A DNA stretch of 64,000 bases from Myxococcus stipitatus (GTDB lineage: Bacteria > Myxococcota > Myxococcia > Myxococcales > Myxococcaceae): assembly GCF_037414475.1 (NCBI RefSeq), contig NZ_CP147913.1:9186501-9250500 (forward strand), read 5' to 3'. The notes under the pieces were generated by a model, which worked only from the letters and a program-made list of their open reading frames with translations, was not told the DNA's origin and ran no database searches. The position numbers were made by a program, and so were the translations under genes. Each line of letters begins with the position of its first letter. Position 1 is the first letter of the stretch. Shown here piece after piece: positions 25,951 through 33,582 of this stretch.

Positions 25951-27344
25951 GACTGGAACCTCGAGGTATCGAAGCGGGTACCGTTGAAGACGCCGTCCCA
26001 GGTGAGCTTCTCCTGGGGTTCGGAGAACTGTTCGTGCAGCGAGATGGTGGAGCCGAACGAGGTCAGCTCATCTGTCGCGTCGAGCTGCTCGCTGAAGAAG
26101 AAGGGGTCGAGCTCGAGGTTGAGCGGGCCCTCGCTCGCGATGAGCGACTCCGGAGGCATGGGGAGGGTGAGCTCGATGCGGGTGCGAACGCCCGCGCAGC
26201 GCCCGTACTCCAGCGCCGCCGCCAGCTCCTTCACCAACCCCGGCAGCCCAGGCACCACCCCTTCTTCGTTGGGCACCAGGAGATGGGGCGGGATGTGATT
26301 GGCCGGGATGCGCAGGGTGCAGGTCGCGGGGGTGACTTCCGTCCACGAGAAGCGCAGCTCCGCACGGGGCGTGTCGCGCACGGGCAGGGCCTGCGCCTCG
26401 GCGGCCTGTTGCCGCTCGCTGGACCAGCCCAGCAGATAGGCGCGGACCTCCTGCCGCTCGACGGTGTCGTAGGTCCAATGGCTGTCACCTGGGGATAGCT
26501 CCGGGAGGCCATGGTCCTCCTTGAACACGGAGAAGCGGGCCTCCGGCATGTCGAAGCGCGCCATCACCCCCACGTCGTTCGGTCCCGCGAATCGCGTGGG
26601 GTGGGCCAGGATGATGGGCGTGTCCACGGGGCGGCCATCAAGGATGGGTGGACGGCCGTCGCGCAGCAGCAGCGTGGAGCCTGGCGGGATGCGGCCCAGG
26701 AAGATGACGTCGAGCCCCAACTCCTCGTGCCGGAGGATGGGCACGGCGATCTCCCGCTCGGTTGCCTTGAGCGAGATTTCGACCTGCGCGGTCTCCAGGC
26801 CCTGGTTGGTGGTGAGCAGCCGCTGCTCCCGGCCGAAATTGCGGAAGCTGGAGCCCGCGGGCATCTCCGGGTTGTCCGCCAGCTCGATGCGGAGGTCGCG
26901 GTAGGTGCCGTCCGCGCGGGGCACGGAGAAGAGGCCGACCGCGGTGTCTCCCTCCCACACAATCCGAGGCGGCTGCCGCGCCATGTAGACGAGGGAGACC
27001 AGGCGGAGCAGGGCGGGCGCGGAGGCCAGGCCGGTGCGGTGCAGCTCCACCATGGCCGCCAGCCGCTCGCGCAGATAGACGTCGGACTCGCCCCGGCGTG
27101 GAGACACGCCGTAGAGCATCGCGACACGTCCCAGCTCCGAGTCCGCCTTGTTCAACAGCGTGGCGTCGACCGCGAAGCCTCGCGCGAGTGAGTACCAGCG
27201 CGAACGCATCAGCCGCGTGAGGCCCGACTCCATCGTCTCCAGCTCTTGGGAGAGCGAGCCGAAGAAGCTTTGGATCTTCGTTCCGGACTGGAGAACGGGG
27301 GGCAGGTACCCCAGCATGCGGCGTCTGCGTTGGTCCGCGCTCAT
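25947..27344 (-). CDS. gpI-like tail/baseplate protein, enlarged
   Basis: A 465-residue protein. Residues 1-130 match the phage tail protein I pattern: LGYLPPVLQ near the start, a helix LSQELETMESGLTRLMRSRW, then YLRERLAAMVELHRTGLASAPALLRLV. gpI of phage P2 is under 200 residues, so about 300 residues here are an extension, beta-rich and with RDGRPPILDGRPVDTPIIL. It should join the wedge of the baseplate and link to the fibre encoded next. The ATG overlaps the gpJ-like stop by 4 bp (ATGA), indicating translational coupling. Confidence 0.75.
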   Translation of the reverse strand: MSADQRRRRMLGYLPPVLQSGTKIQSFFGSLSQELETMESGLTRLMRSRWYSLARGFAVDATLLNKADSELGRVAMLYGVSPRRGESDVYLRERLAAMVELHRTGLASAPALLRLVSLVYMARQPPRIVWEGDTAVGLFSVPRADGTYRDLRIELADNPEMPAGSSFRNFGREQRLLTTNQGLETAQVEISLKATEREIAVPILRHEELGLDVIFLGRIPPGSTLLLRDGRPPILDGRPVDTPIILAHPTRFAGPNDVGVMARFDMPEARFSVFKEDHGLPELSPGDSHWTYDTVERQEVRAYLLGWSSERQQAAEAQALPVRDTPRAELRFSWTEVTPATCTLRIPANHIPPHLLVPNEEGVVPGLPGLVKELAAALEYGRCAGVRTRIELTLPMPPESLIASEGPLNLELDPFFFSEQLDATDELTSFGSTISLHEQFSEPQEKLTWDGVFNGTRFDTSRFQS

Positions 27345-28921
27345 CCGACCCCCACCAGCTCGGCCCCGCCGAACTCCAGCCGCACATCGGCCTTCACCAG
27401 CAGCTGGGTGACCTGGTCCGGAATGGCCAGGGCGGGCGAGTTCGGAGCGACCAGCGACACGGTGATGCCGGTCTCCAGCGTGACGTCACAGCCCAGCAGG
27501 GATTGGATGCGGGCCTGGGACTGCAGACCTTGCTGCAGCGAATCCCAGGTGAGGTGCGCCTCGCGTCCCATCTGCGCTTCCTCGGAGAGCCTGGCGGCGA
27601 AGACGTCCAGCGCGCCACGCAGCGCCTCGCGCACCTGCTCGGGCGTGCGAGCTTCTCCGCTGGAGAGCGACACCACCAGGTCCAGCCGCCACATGGGCGT
27701 GCGCAGCCGGGTGATGCGCGGCGGCTTCTTCTCCAGGTCGATGCGCCCCGCCTCCAGGGGCTCCATCTTCCAGTCGCGGTTGGCGCCGTACACGCGGCTG
27801 CGGGATTCGCGCACCAGGGTCTTCTGCGTGGGCGGGTTGCCCGTCAGGCCCCAGACATACGTCTCCACGCCCAGGTCGCTCACGCGGCGCACGGCGGGAT
27901 TTCCGAAGAGCACGGCCTCCAGCTTGCGGCGGATGACGGGGGCTCCCACGGGCAGCTCCCGCATGTACTGCGCGAGCGCCTGCTGAAGGTCCCGCCGCAG
28001 CCGGTCGAACGTCACTTCATCCATGTCATCGCGGGTGGGCTCCACCCGGAAGTCCACCTGGAAGAAGATGGTGCGCGCGTAGCGGAGCCGGACGCGGATG
28101 CCAGCGGCCTTCGTCTCACGGATGGCGGCTTCGACGCGGGCGACCCCTTCGACGTCGGCCTCGAAGTCGGTGTCACCCACGAGCACGTCCACGACACCGG
28201 GCGGTGCATCGGCGGGCTCGCGCACGGTGACTTGCTGCACGCCTTGCTGGTGCACGGCGGCGGCGATGGACTCCAGCGTGCCCTTCTCTCCGTCGCGCAG
28301 CGCGGTGCGGGCGCGAGCGCGGAGGTTCTCATCCGTCTCGTTGTCCGAGCCTCGGCGCAGGGGGCCGGGATTGGTGACGGCCTCGATGCCCAGGATGGGC
28401 CGGGGCATCAGCGTCAGTCGGAAGGGGTCGATGGCGGGCGGGGCCTCGCGGTCGGGTTGCTCCTCGTCCTGGACCTCCTGCACGGGGATGACGACGCGGG
28501 TGTCGCCCTTGATGAGGGTGGCGTCCTCCATCGTCTCGAAGAGCGGCAGCGGCTTGCCGTCCGCGCCGAGGCCGGTGACCTGGCGCCCCGCGGGAATGCC
28601 GATGTCATCCGGTGCCGGCGTGGCGCGGCTGAGCTCCACCTGGCCCATGAGCCGCCCGGCGCGTGCGCGCTTCAGGCCCAGGACAGCCACCACGTTGTCC
28701 AGGGCGGGGCCCTCGGCGGTGTCGAGGTAGCCCGCGCGATGCGACAGCTCGAGCATGGCGTAGAACGTCGCCATCTCGCGCGCGTAGGCCTCCGCCAGGG
28801 TGCGGGCCATGCCTCCGGCGTTGGGGTCCATGCCGGGCCCCAGGTTCTCCAGCAGCCGCTCGACGATGGCGCTGAAGGTGTTCTGGTCGGAAGGGTAGAG
28901 GCTCAAAAGGTGATCTCCCAC
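27341..28921 (-). CDS. Baseplate J/gp47-like protein
   Basis: A 526-residue protein with the baseplate-J pattern: N-terminal helices (NTFSAIVERLLENLG, TLAEAYAREMATFYAML), GYLDTAEGPALDNVVAVLGLKR, then NPGPLRRGSDNETDENLRAR and ESIAAAVHQQGVQQVTVREP, typical of the gpJ core. It is longer than P2 gpJ (302 residues) and nearer to the larger baseplate proteins of extracellular contractile systems. The start is either GTG 28921 or, with a better GGGAG site and a tight overlap with the preceding stop, TTG 28906. It should form baseplate wedges with the gp25-like and gpI-like proteins. Confidence 0.85.
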   Translation of the reverse strand: MGDHLLSLYPSDQNTFSAIVERLLENLGPGMDPNAGGMARTLAEAYAREMATFYAMLELSHRAGYLDTAEGPALDNVVAVLGLKRARAGRLMGQVELSRATPAPDDIGIPAGRQVTGLGADGKPLPLFETMEDATLIKGDTRVVIPVQEVQDEEQPDREAPPAIDPFRLTLMPRPILGIEAVTNPGPLRRGSDNETDENLRARARTALRDGEKGTLESIAAAVHQQGVQQVTVREPADAPPGVVDVLVGDTDFEADVEGVARVEAAIRETKAAGIRVRLRYARTIFFQVDFRVEPTRDDMDEVTFDRLRRDLQQALAQYMRELPVGAPVIRRKLEAVLFGNPAVRRVSDLGVETYVWGLTGNPPTQKTLVRESRSRVYGANRDWKMEPLEAGRIDLEKKPPRITRLRTPMWRLDLVVSLSSGEARTPEQVREALRGALDVFAARLSEEAQMGREAHLTWDSLQQGLQSQARIQSLLGCDVTLETGITVSLVAPNSPALAIPDQVTQLLVKADVRLEFGGAELVGVG

Positions 28922-29388
28922 GTCATCTTCATGACCATGTTGGGACCGCGGTTGACCTCCTCGAAGCGGACCCGGTTGAAGAGGATGGCCGTGGAGGCGC
29001 CCTGGAGAATCTGGATGCCGGCCTCGGTGAGCGGCTGCACCGTGGACTGCCCGAGGGCGGGCAGGGTGGCCGTCACGGTGGCGCGGACCAGGCTGGAGCC
29101 GTCGCTCTGCTTGATGACCTCCACCTTGGGCGTGGGGTCGATGGCTTCATCCACCTTGGTGCCCAGCTTGTCATCCGCTGGGACGGGCGCGTTGATGCCC
29201 GTGCCCACGACGATGGACCAGCGCGTGGGCAGCGCGTTGACGCGGCCCATGAGCAACTCGGCGACCAGCTGCTTGCCCGAAATCGTGATGAGGTTGGGGA
29301 CCCGGCGGCGCTCCATCAGCGAGCCGTCCAGGTTCAGCAGCTCGAGGGTCAGCACTCCGTTCATGCCCTGCGTTTCCTTGCCGTTCAT
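28903..29388 (-). CDS. Small structural protein of the tail operon
   Basis: ATG at 29388, with GGGGAG 7 nt upstream, gives 161 residues; a GTG one codon earlier is also possible. The sequence is mixed alpha/beta: LELLNLDGSLMERRRVPNLI, SGKQLVAELLMGRVNALPTR, IVVGTGINAPVPADD, then beta strands to the end (MVMKMTWEITF). No catalytic residues stand out. It lies between the gp25-like and gpJ-like genes, so a baseplate or fibre-adaptor role is likely. I do not recognise a named family. Confidence 0.6.
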   Translation of the reverse strand: MNGKETQGMNGVLTLELLNLDGSLMERRRVPNLITISGKQLVAELLMGRVNALPTRWSIVVGTGINAPVPADDKLGTKVDEAIDPTPKVEVIKQSDGSSLVRATVTATLPALGQSTVQPLTEAGIQILQGASTAILFNRVRFEEVNRGPNMVMKMTWEITF

Positions 29389-29435
29389 CACGCTCTCCCC
29401 ACGTCGATTCCGTACCCGTTGTCACGCCGACCCGC

Positions 29436-29846
29436 TCACCCCAGGTCCAGCGCCAATCCCAATTCCACCGCGTCGCCGGTGATGGCCTTGATGCGCGCCC
29501 GTACATCCACCGCGCCTGGCAGGTCCGCGCGGGCCGTGACGCTCAGCTCCAGCACCTCGTCCACGCGAGGGTCTTCCTTGATGGCCTGGCGCACGTAGCG
29601 GCGCAGCAGGTCCAGGTTGGCGCGGTCCAGCGGCTCGCCGATGAGGTCCGCCACGCGGCTTCCATAGCGCTGGTGGCCCAGCTGGCTCAGGTGGCCGCGG
29701 TAGATGATGAGCCGCAGCGTCAGCGCCTGGACCAGGTTGTCCTTGCCGCTCACGGTGGTGGCGCCGCCGTGGTCGGTCCAATCGAGGTCCGCGCCACCCG
29801 ACTCGGAGAAGGCCAGGCGCAGGTCGGTCTTGAGCTCGTTGGCCAT
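29436..29846 (-). CDS. gpW/gp25-family baseplate protein
   Basis: A 136-residue protein with the gp25 pattern: an N-terminal strand region, LTLRLIIYRGHLSQLGHQRYGSR early on, GEPLDRANLDLLRRYVRQAI in the middle, and EDPRVDEVLELSVTA towards the end. gp25-like proteins are lysozyme-fold wedge components that connect baseplate and sheath and are among the most conserved parts of contractile systems. The length is normal for the family. Its start overlaps the stop of the three-repeat gene by one base (TGATG), so the two are translationally coupled. Confidence 0.88.
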   Translation of the reverse strand: MANELKTDLRLAFSESGGADLDWTDHGGATTVSGKDNLVQALTLRLIIYRGHLSQLGHQRYGSRVADLIGEPLDRANLDLLRRYVRQAIKEDPRVDEVLELSVTARADLPGAVDVRARIKAITGDAVELGLALDLG

Positions 29847-30496
29847 CAGAGCAATCTCCCCGGGCCCGCCGTCGCTCCGGGCGAGCTGGGAATGCCCGGA
29901 GAGACCTTCAGGCGCGTCATCATCTGCGTGAGCGCATTGGACAGCGTTTCGGCCATGGCGCCCGCGAGGTCCGGAGCGTTCTCGCCCCGGATGCCACCGG
30001 CCTGGAGGAAGCTCAGCGCGATGGGCTGGAGCATGGGCTTGGCGGGAGCAGCGCCCATGAGGTTGCCTGGGGCCGACGTGGTGAACCCCGCGATGGCCAT
30101 GCCCGGCGCCACCTTCACCTGTGTGGTGAAGAGAATCAGCGCCTGCTCCACCGTCTGCGCGATGGCCTTCGCCAGCGCGTCCCTTTGCTCGCCGTTGATC
30201 TTGTTCGAAGCCAGCAGGCCCTTGGCGATGGGCTCAATCTGGGAGGAGCCGGGGCCTCCCGCGGGCGGAGGCAACAACATGCCGGGTCCCACGGTGCTGC
30301 CTGAGCCTGGAGGCGGCGGCGCGGCGGCGGGAATGCCGGGAGAGACCATGGCCATGTTCACGAAGAGCATGAAGGCCTGGCCGCAGGTGTCGCCCAGCGC
30401 GGTGGCCAGGTCGGGGGCGTTCTCACCCCGGAGGCTCGCGGACTGCATGGCGCTCTTGGCGAGGCTGCCTATCTCGGATCCACTGGGCGCGGGCAT
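29846..30496 (-). CDS. 216-aa protein with three internal ~48-residue repeats, tail operon
   Basis: ATG at 30496, 2 bp after the spike gene stop. Residues 9-56, 87-134 and 156-203 are copies of one helical unit. Each has a G-E-N/Q-x-x-D-L/A-A core, a hydrophobic helix and an ending V-x-P-G-I/M; the string RGENAPDLA occurs exactly in units 1 and 3. The units are joined by Pro/Gly linkers (AAAPPPPGSG, VGPGMLLPPPAG, SAPGNLMGAAP). No known domain is recognised. It is encoded between spike and gp25, normally a hub/baseplate position, so a pseudo-threefold plug, hub collar or adaptor under the trimeric spike is possible. Function is unknown. Confidence 0.65.
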   Translation of the reverse strand: MPAPSGSEIGSLAKSAMQSASLRGENAPDLATALGDTCGQAFMLFVNMAMVSPGIPAAAPPPPGSGSTVGPGMLLPPPAGGPGSSQIEPIAKGLLASNKINGEQRDALAKAIAQTVEQALILFTTQVKVAPGMAIAGFTTSAPGNLMGAAPAKPMLQPIALSFLQAGGIRGENAPDLAGAMAETLSNALTQMMTRLKVSPGIPSSPGATAGPGRLL

Positions 30497-30498
30497 GG

Positions 30499-31131
30499 TT
30501 ACTTGGCCTTCACGTCCTTCGAGCCCTTGAGCGGAGCGCCGGTGAAGTAGCACTTGTGGCTCTGCTCGGTGATGACGCCGCTGCCGCTCTTGCCCAGGTC
30601 GATCTTGCCGGAGGCGTCCACCGTGCAGTCGGTGCACTTGAGCTCCACGTTGCCCTCCACCTCCAGCTTCAGGTCCGTCTTGCCCTTGATGGTGATGACG
30701 TCGTCCTGCTTCACCGTCACCACCGTCTCGCCCGCGGTGATGACCACCGACTGCTCCTGGTCGATGGCGATGGACGTCTTGCCACCGGGAGGCGACACGA
30801 CGCGCCACTCATCCGCCTCGTGGATGGGCGGGTTGAGCTTGTCGGAGTAGAGGCGGCCGGTGATGACGGGGCGGTTGGGGTCGCCGTTGATGTACGTGAT
30901 GACGACCAGGTCGCCGGCGTGCGGGGCGCTCACCATGCCGATGTGTGGCGTGGCGATGGGGACGCGGCGCAGCTCGAGGTTGCTCTCGCGCAGCTTCACG
31001 TTGCATTCGTGGTTGTGCTCGTCGCCATCCGCGTGAGGGAAGGCGCTCGTCACGACGCCGATGTCGCCCAGCTTCAGCGACGCCAGTTCATCCCGGATGA
31101 TGGCGCGGAGGAGGGTGACCAGGTCGCTCAT
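30499..31131 (-). CDS. gpV/VgrG-like baseplate spike protein
   Basis: A 210-residue protein. Residues about 20-95 are a gp5/gpV OB-fold (LGDIGVVTSAFPHADGDEHN, LELRRVPIATPHIGMVSAPH, GDLVVITYINGDPNRPVITG). Residues 110-200 are a repeating beta-strand run (SVVITAGETVVTVKQDDVI, TIKGKTDLKLEVEGNVEL, KCTDCTVDASGKIDL) that should wind into a triple-stranded beta-helix needle. The length fits short tailocin/phage spikes rather than VgrG (about 600). It forms the membrane-piercing tip below the tube. There is no separate PAAR-repeat gene nearby. The start overlaps the previous stop by 4 bp (ATGA). Confidence 0.88.
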   Translation of the reverse strand: MSDLVTLLRAIIRDELASLKLGDIGVVTSAFPHADGDEHNHECNVKLRESNLELRRVPIATPHIGMVSAPHAGDLVVITYINGDPNRPVITGRLYSDKLNPPIHEADEWRVVSPPGGKTSIAIDQEQSVVITAGETVVTVKQDDVITIKGKTDLKLEVEGNVELKCTDCTVDASGKIDLGKSGSGVITEQSHKCYFTGAPLKGSKDVKAK

Positions 31132-31667
31132 GTCGGGGCTCCCGAGGGAAGCGCCAGGTTTCCGCCACCGGTGAGGGACGCGCCCGCGACCAGCGCCTCA
31201 CCGAGCTTCTTGAGGGTCTCCTTCACCTGGACCACGGACTCGCGAAGGGACTCGAGGGACTGCTGGGGCAGATAGCCCTGGAGGATGAGGGTGACGCCGG
31301 CGCGGAGCTTCTCGAGGACGACGGACGCGGCATGGGCCGCGCCAGCCAGCGGGGCGAGTGGCTCCAGCCCCATCTCCCGCATCTCGTCCTCGGACTTGTC
31401 GCCAATGGCCTTGAGCCCATCCAGCGCGGGGTCCAGGCTCTCGAGCAGCGCGGGGATGGCGGCGACCTGCTCCAGCTTGGCGATCCAGCTGATGATGAGG
31501 TCCAGGGCCTTGCCCAGCGCGTCGATGCCCACCTTCACGGGGGCGCCGATGCCGAACTGGCGTACGAGGGCGACGATGGCATTCACCGTGTCCGTCTTGA
31601 GCAGCTTGTCCACGGCGACGACGAGTCGGGTGATGCCGTCGACGATGTCGGCGGTCGTGGTGCTCAC
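31128..31667 (-). CDS. Helical hydrophobic protein of the tail operon, unknown
   Basis: GTG start at 31667 overlapping the preceding stop by 4 bp (GTGA). The 179 residues are nearly all amphipathic helix (DIVDGITRLVVAVDKLL, GIDALGKALDLIISWIAKLE, HAASVVLEKLRAGVTLILQG) and end in a Gly/Ser tail (ASLTGGGNLALPSGAPT). No cysteines, no signal peptide, no catalytic motif. It resembles in style the protein at 38038-38547, also linked to this operon, and the helical C-terminal half of its upstream neighbour. Candidates are an internal tube ligand, a short tape-measure-like protein or a cargo. No family is recognised. Confidence 0.6.
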   Translation of the reverse strand: MSTTTADIVDGITRLVVAVDKLLKTDTVNAIVALVRQFGIGAPVKVGIDALGKALDLIISWIAKLEQVAAIPALLESLDPALDGLKAIGDKSEDEMREMGLEPLAPLAGAAHAASVVLEKLRAGVTLILQGYLPQQSLESLRESVVQVKETLKKLGEALVAGASLTGGGNLALPSGAPT

Positions 31668-32548
31668 GGAAGTTTCTCCAGGTCCTTGAAGGGGCCGAGC
31701 GGGTCGAAGTTGCCGATGGCGCTGCCCAGCGCTCCGGCCTCCTTGCCCACGGCTTGAAGCTTGGCGAGGAAGTCGCTGGCGCCCGCGATGCCCTTGACGA
31801 CGGCGAGCGCCGCGCCCAGGTCCAGGCCGGTCATCTCTTCCAGGATGCTGATGCCTTCGGTGGCGAGCTTCTCGATGAACTCACCGATGCTCCCCGCTTG
31901 GGAGAGCGACTGCACGAGGCCGATGATGGCGCCGGGGTTCACCTTGCCGAGCGCGCCCATGAGGCTTCCGAAGTTCTTGCCCGACAGCGAGCCCTTGGCG
32001 CTGTTGACCACCGAGCCCAGCTCGTCTGGAGAGAGGTGGGCGAGGAGGTCCGGGTTCGCGTCGACGGCGTCCATCAGCGACTCGGGGTTCTGGAGCACGC
32101 CCGCGGCGTCCGTGTTGCTCTTCGCCCAGTCCTGCGCGTCGCTGGCCACGGCGTCGTTCACCGCGCTGACGCCCGCGTCCTGGCTGGCGGGGGGCTCGAC
32201 GTACTCCTTGACGCGCAGGAAGAAGCTGAAGCGGTTCTGGTGGCCGGCGAGCTGGCGCACCTGGAAGTCCGCGATGAGGACGTCGGTGAGGTCCGCGCCG
32301 GCGATGGCATCCGAGGCGAACGACATGGGCGTCGCCTTCGTCTGTGCTTGTCTCAATTCCTCCAGCGCGGCTTGAGGGTCCTCTCCGAGCAGGAGCCCCT
32401 CCATGACGACGGTGACGGGCTCGCGGCCCAGGTCCTGGAAGACGCTGCCGGCCTGACCGGGCACACGCTGCTGCACGAGGTTGCGCGCGTCCTCGGTGTA
32501 GATTTGCGTGAGCCCGACGAGCTCGATTTTTCCGATGCGGACGGGCAT
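31664..32548 (-). CDS. Mu gpN / DNA-circulation-N-like hub adaptor with helical C-terminal half
   Basis: ATG at 32548, one base after the gpD-like stop, gives 294 residues. Residues 1-125 fit the N-terminal domain of Mu gpN-type tail proteins (DNA_circ_N): KIELVGLTQIYTEDARNLVQ, RVPGQAGSVFQDLGREPVTV, then LADFQVRQLAGHQNRFSFFLRV-like strands. Such proteins bind between tube and hub rather than circularising DNA. Residues 135-294 are Ala/Gly/Leu-rich helices (SLMGALGKVNPGAIIGLVQS) that are not part of that domain. The gene order gpD-like, gpN-like, spike is typical of the hub module. Confidence 0.6.
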   Translation of the reverse strand: MPVRIGKIELVGLTQIYTEDARNLVQQRVPGQAGSVFQDLGREPVTVVMEGLLLGEDPQAALEELRQAQTKATPMSFASDAIAGADLTDVLIADFQVRQLAGHQNRFSFFLRVKEYVEPPASQDAGVSAVNDAVASDAQDWAKSNTDAAGVLQNPESLMDAVDANPDLLAHLSPDELGSVVNSAKGSLSGKNFGSLMGALGKVNPGAIIGLVQSLSQAGSIGEFIEKLATEGISILEEMTGLDLGAALAVVKGIAGASDFLAKLQAVGKEAGALGSAIGNFDPLGPFKDLEKLP

Positions 32549-32549
32549 G

Positions 32550-33578
32550 TCAGAGTTCCATCCGGGTGGTGAAGCCCGTGCGGGCATTCAGGGTGTGGCG
32601 CACCGAGCGGACCCGGAGGACCACGCGGGACAGGAGCGATTCCACGGGGTGGCCTTCGGGGATGTCGTTCACCTGGATGAGGTCCCCCGGTTTCACGGCG
32701 GGAGCCCCGAGCACCTCGAGGAAGCCGTGCAAGGGGCGGGAGGCGAGGGCGGTGGTGCGGGCCTTGGCCTGGGTGGATGCGTCGTCACCGGAGCGCACCG
32801 CGCCGTCCTTCACTTCGCGAGACTGCTGTCCCGTGGAGCCCGTTCGCACCTTGCCGTTCGCGCCGAGCGCGGCCTTGCCGTGAATGGGGGCGAGGTCATC
32901 GACGAGCCAGTGCGCCTTCTTCTCGCCCTGGGAGCTGGCGGCGCCCTCGCCCCAGACCTCGAAGCCGTCGATGACGGTGAGCGGACGGCTGAGCTGGGTG
33001 CGGAGGACTTGGGAGCGATAGACGAAGGTGTGGTCGGCGCTGCCCTGCTTGGGCGCGGCGAAGTGGACCTTGCCCTGGCCATCCGTGAAGACATCGAAGC
33101 CGGCCTGCGCCGCCAACTGGTGGATGTGGCGCAGGGCCCGGGGGCCCCGGTGGAGGACGTAGCTGGCAAACGTGGGCCCATCCTCGATGGTGCCTGGCGT
33201 GGCGCCCGCCTTGTTGACGAGATCTCGAACGATGGAGCCCGCGGTCATTTGTTCGTAGGCGCCCGAGACATCGAGCCGCGCGAGCTTCGCGAGTGCATCA
33301 CCGCCGAGCACGAGGGACGTGTCGGGGGCACCACGGGACTCCAGCACCTGGCCCGTGAAGACGGTGACGGCGCCGTCGCCGCCGTCGAGGGAGATGGTGG
33401 TGGCTTCGCCGGGAGGAGGGAGCGGGGAGTCGGAGGGAACCAGCTCCACGGAGCACCGTCCGCCCGCGCCGTCCATGGTCAACTCGCTCGTGATGGAGCG
33501 GACGAAGGCCTGTCCCTGGCGGGAGGAGTGAGAGGCTCGCAGCGAGCCGATGGTCACGGAGTATCCGATGCCGGCCAT
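32550..33578 (-). CDS. gpD-like baseplate hub protein (late control D type)
   Basis: ATG at 33578 (MAGIGYSVTIGS), with GGAGG 9 nt upstream inside the previous gene, gives 342 residues. The pattern is that of phage late control gpD / Mu gp44 hub proteins: N-terminal beta-barrel with VFTGQVLESRGAPDTSLVLG, then LDVSGAYEQMTAGSIVRDLV, a helix, RALRHIHQLAAQAGFDVFTD, and C-terminal PGDLIQVNDIPEGHPVESLL. The hub adapts the sixfold tube to the threefold spike. There is no LysM repeat. The gene sits 4 bp after the disordered protein gene. Confidence 0.8.
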   Translation of the reverse strand: MAGIGYSVTIGSLRASHSSRQGQAFVRSITSELTMDGAGGRCSVELVPSDSPLPPPGEATTISLDGGDGAVTVFTGQVLESRGAPDTSLVLGGDALAKLARLDVSGAYEQMTAGSIVRDLVNKAGATPGTIEDGPTFASYVLHRGPRALRHIHQLAAQAGFDVFTDGQGKVHFAAPKQGSADHTFVYRSQVLRTQLSRPLTVIDGFEVWGEGAASSQGEKKAHWLVDDLAPIHGKAALGANGKVRTGSTGQQSREVKDGAVRSGDDASTQAKARTTALASRPLHGFLEVLGAPAVKPGDLIQVNDIPEGHPVESLLSRVVLRVRSVRHTLNARTGFTTRMEL

Positions 33579-33582
33579 GTGC

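Noticed and set aside
27503-29482. 659-codon plus-strand frame inside the tail operon
   Set aside because: It runs opposite gpJ and neighbours, whose motifs and coupled starts are on the minus strand.
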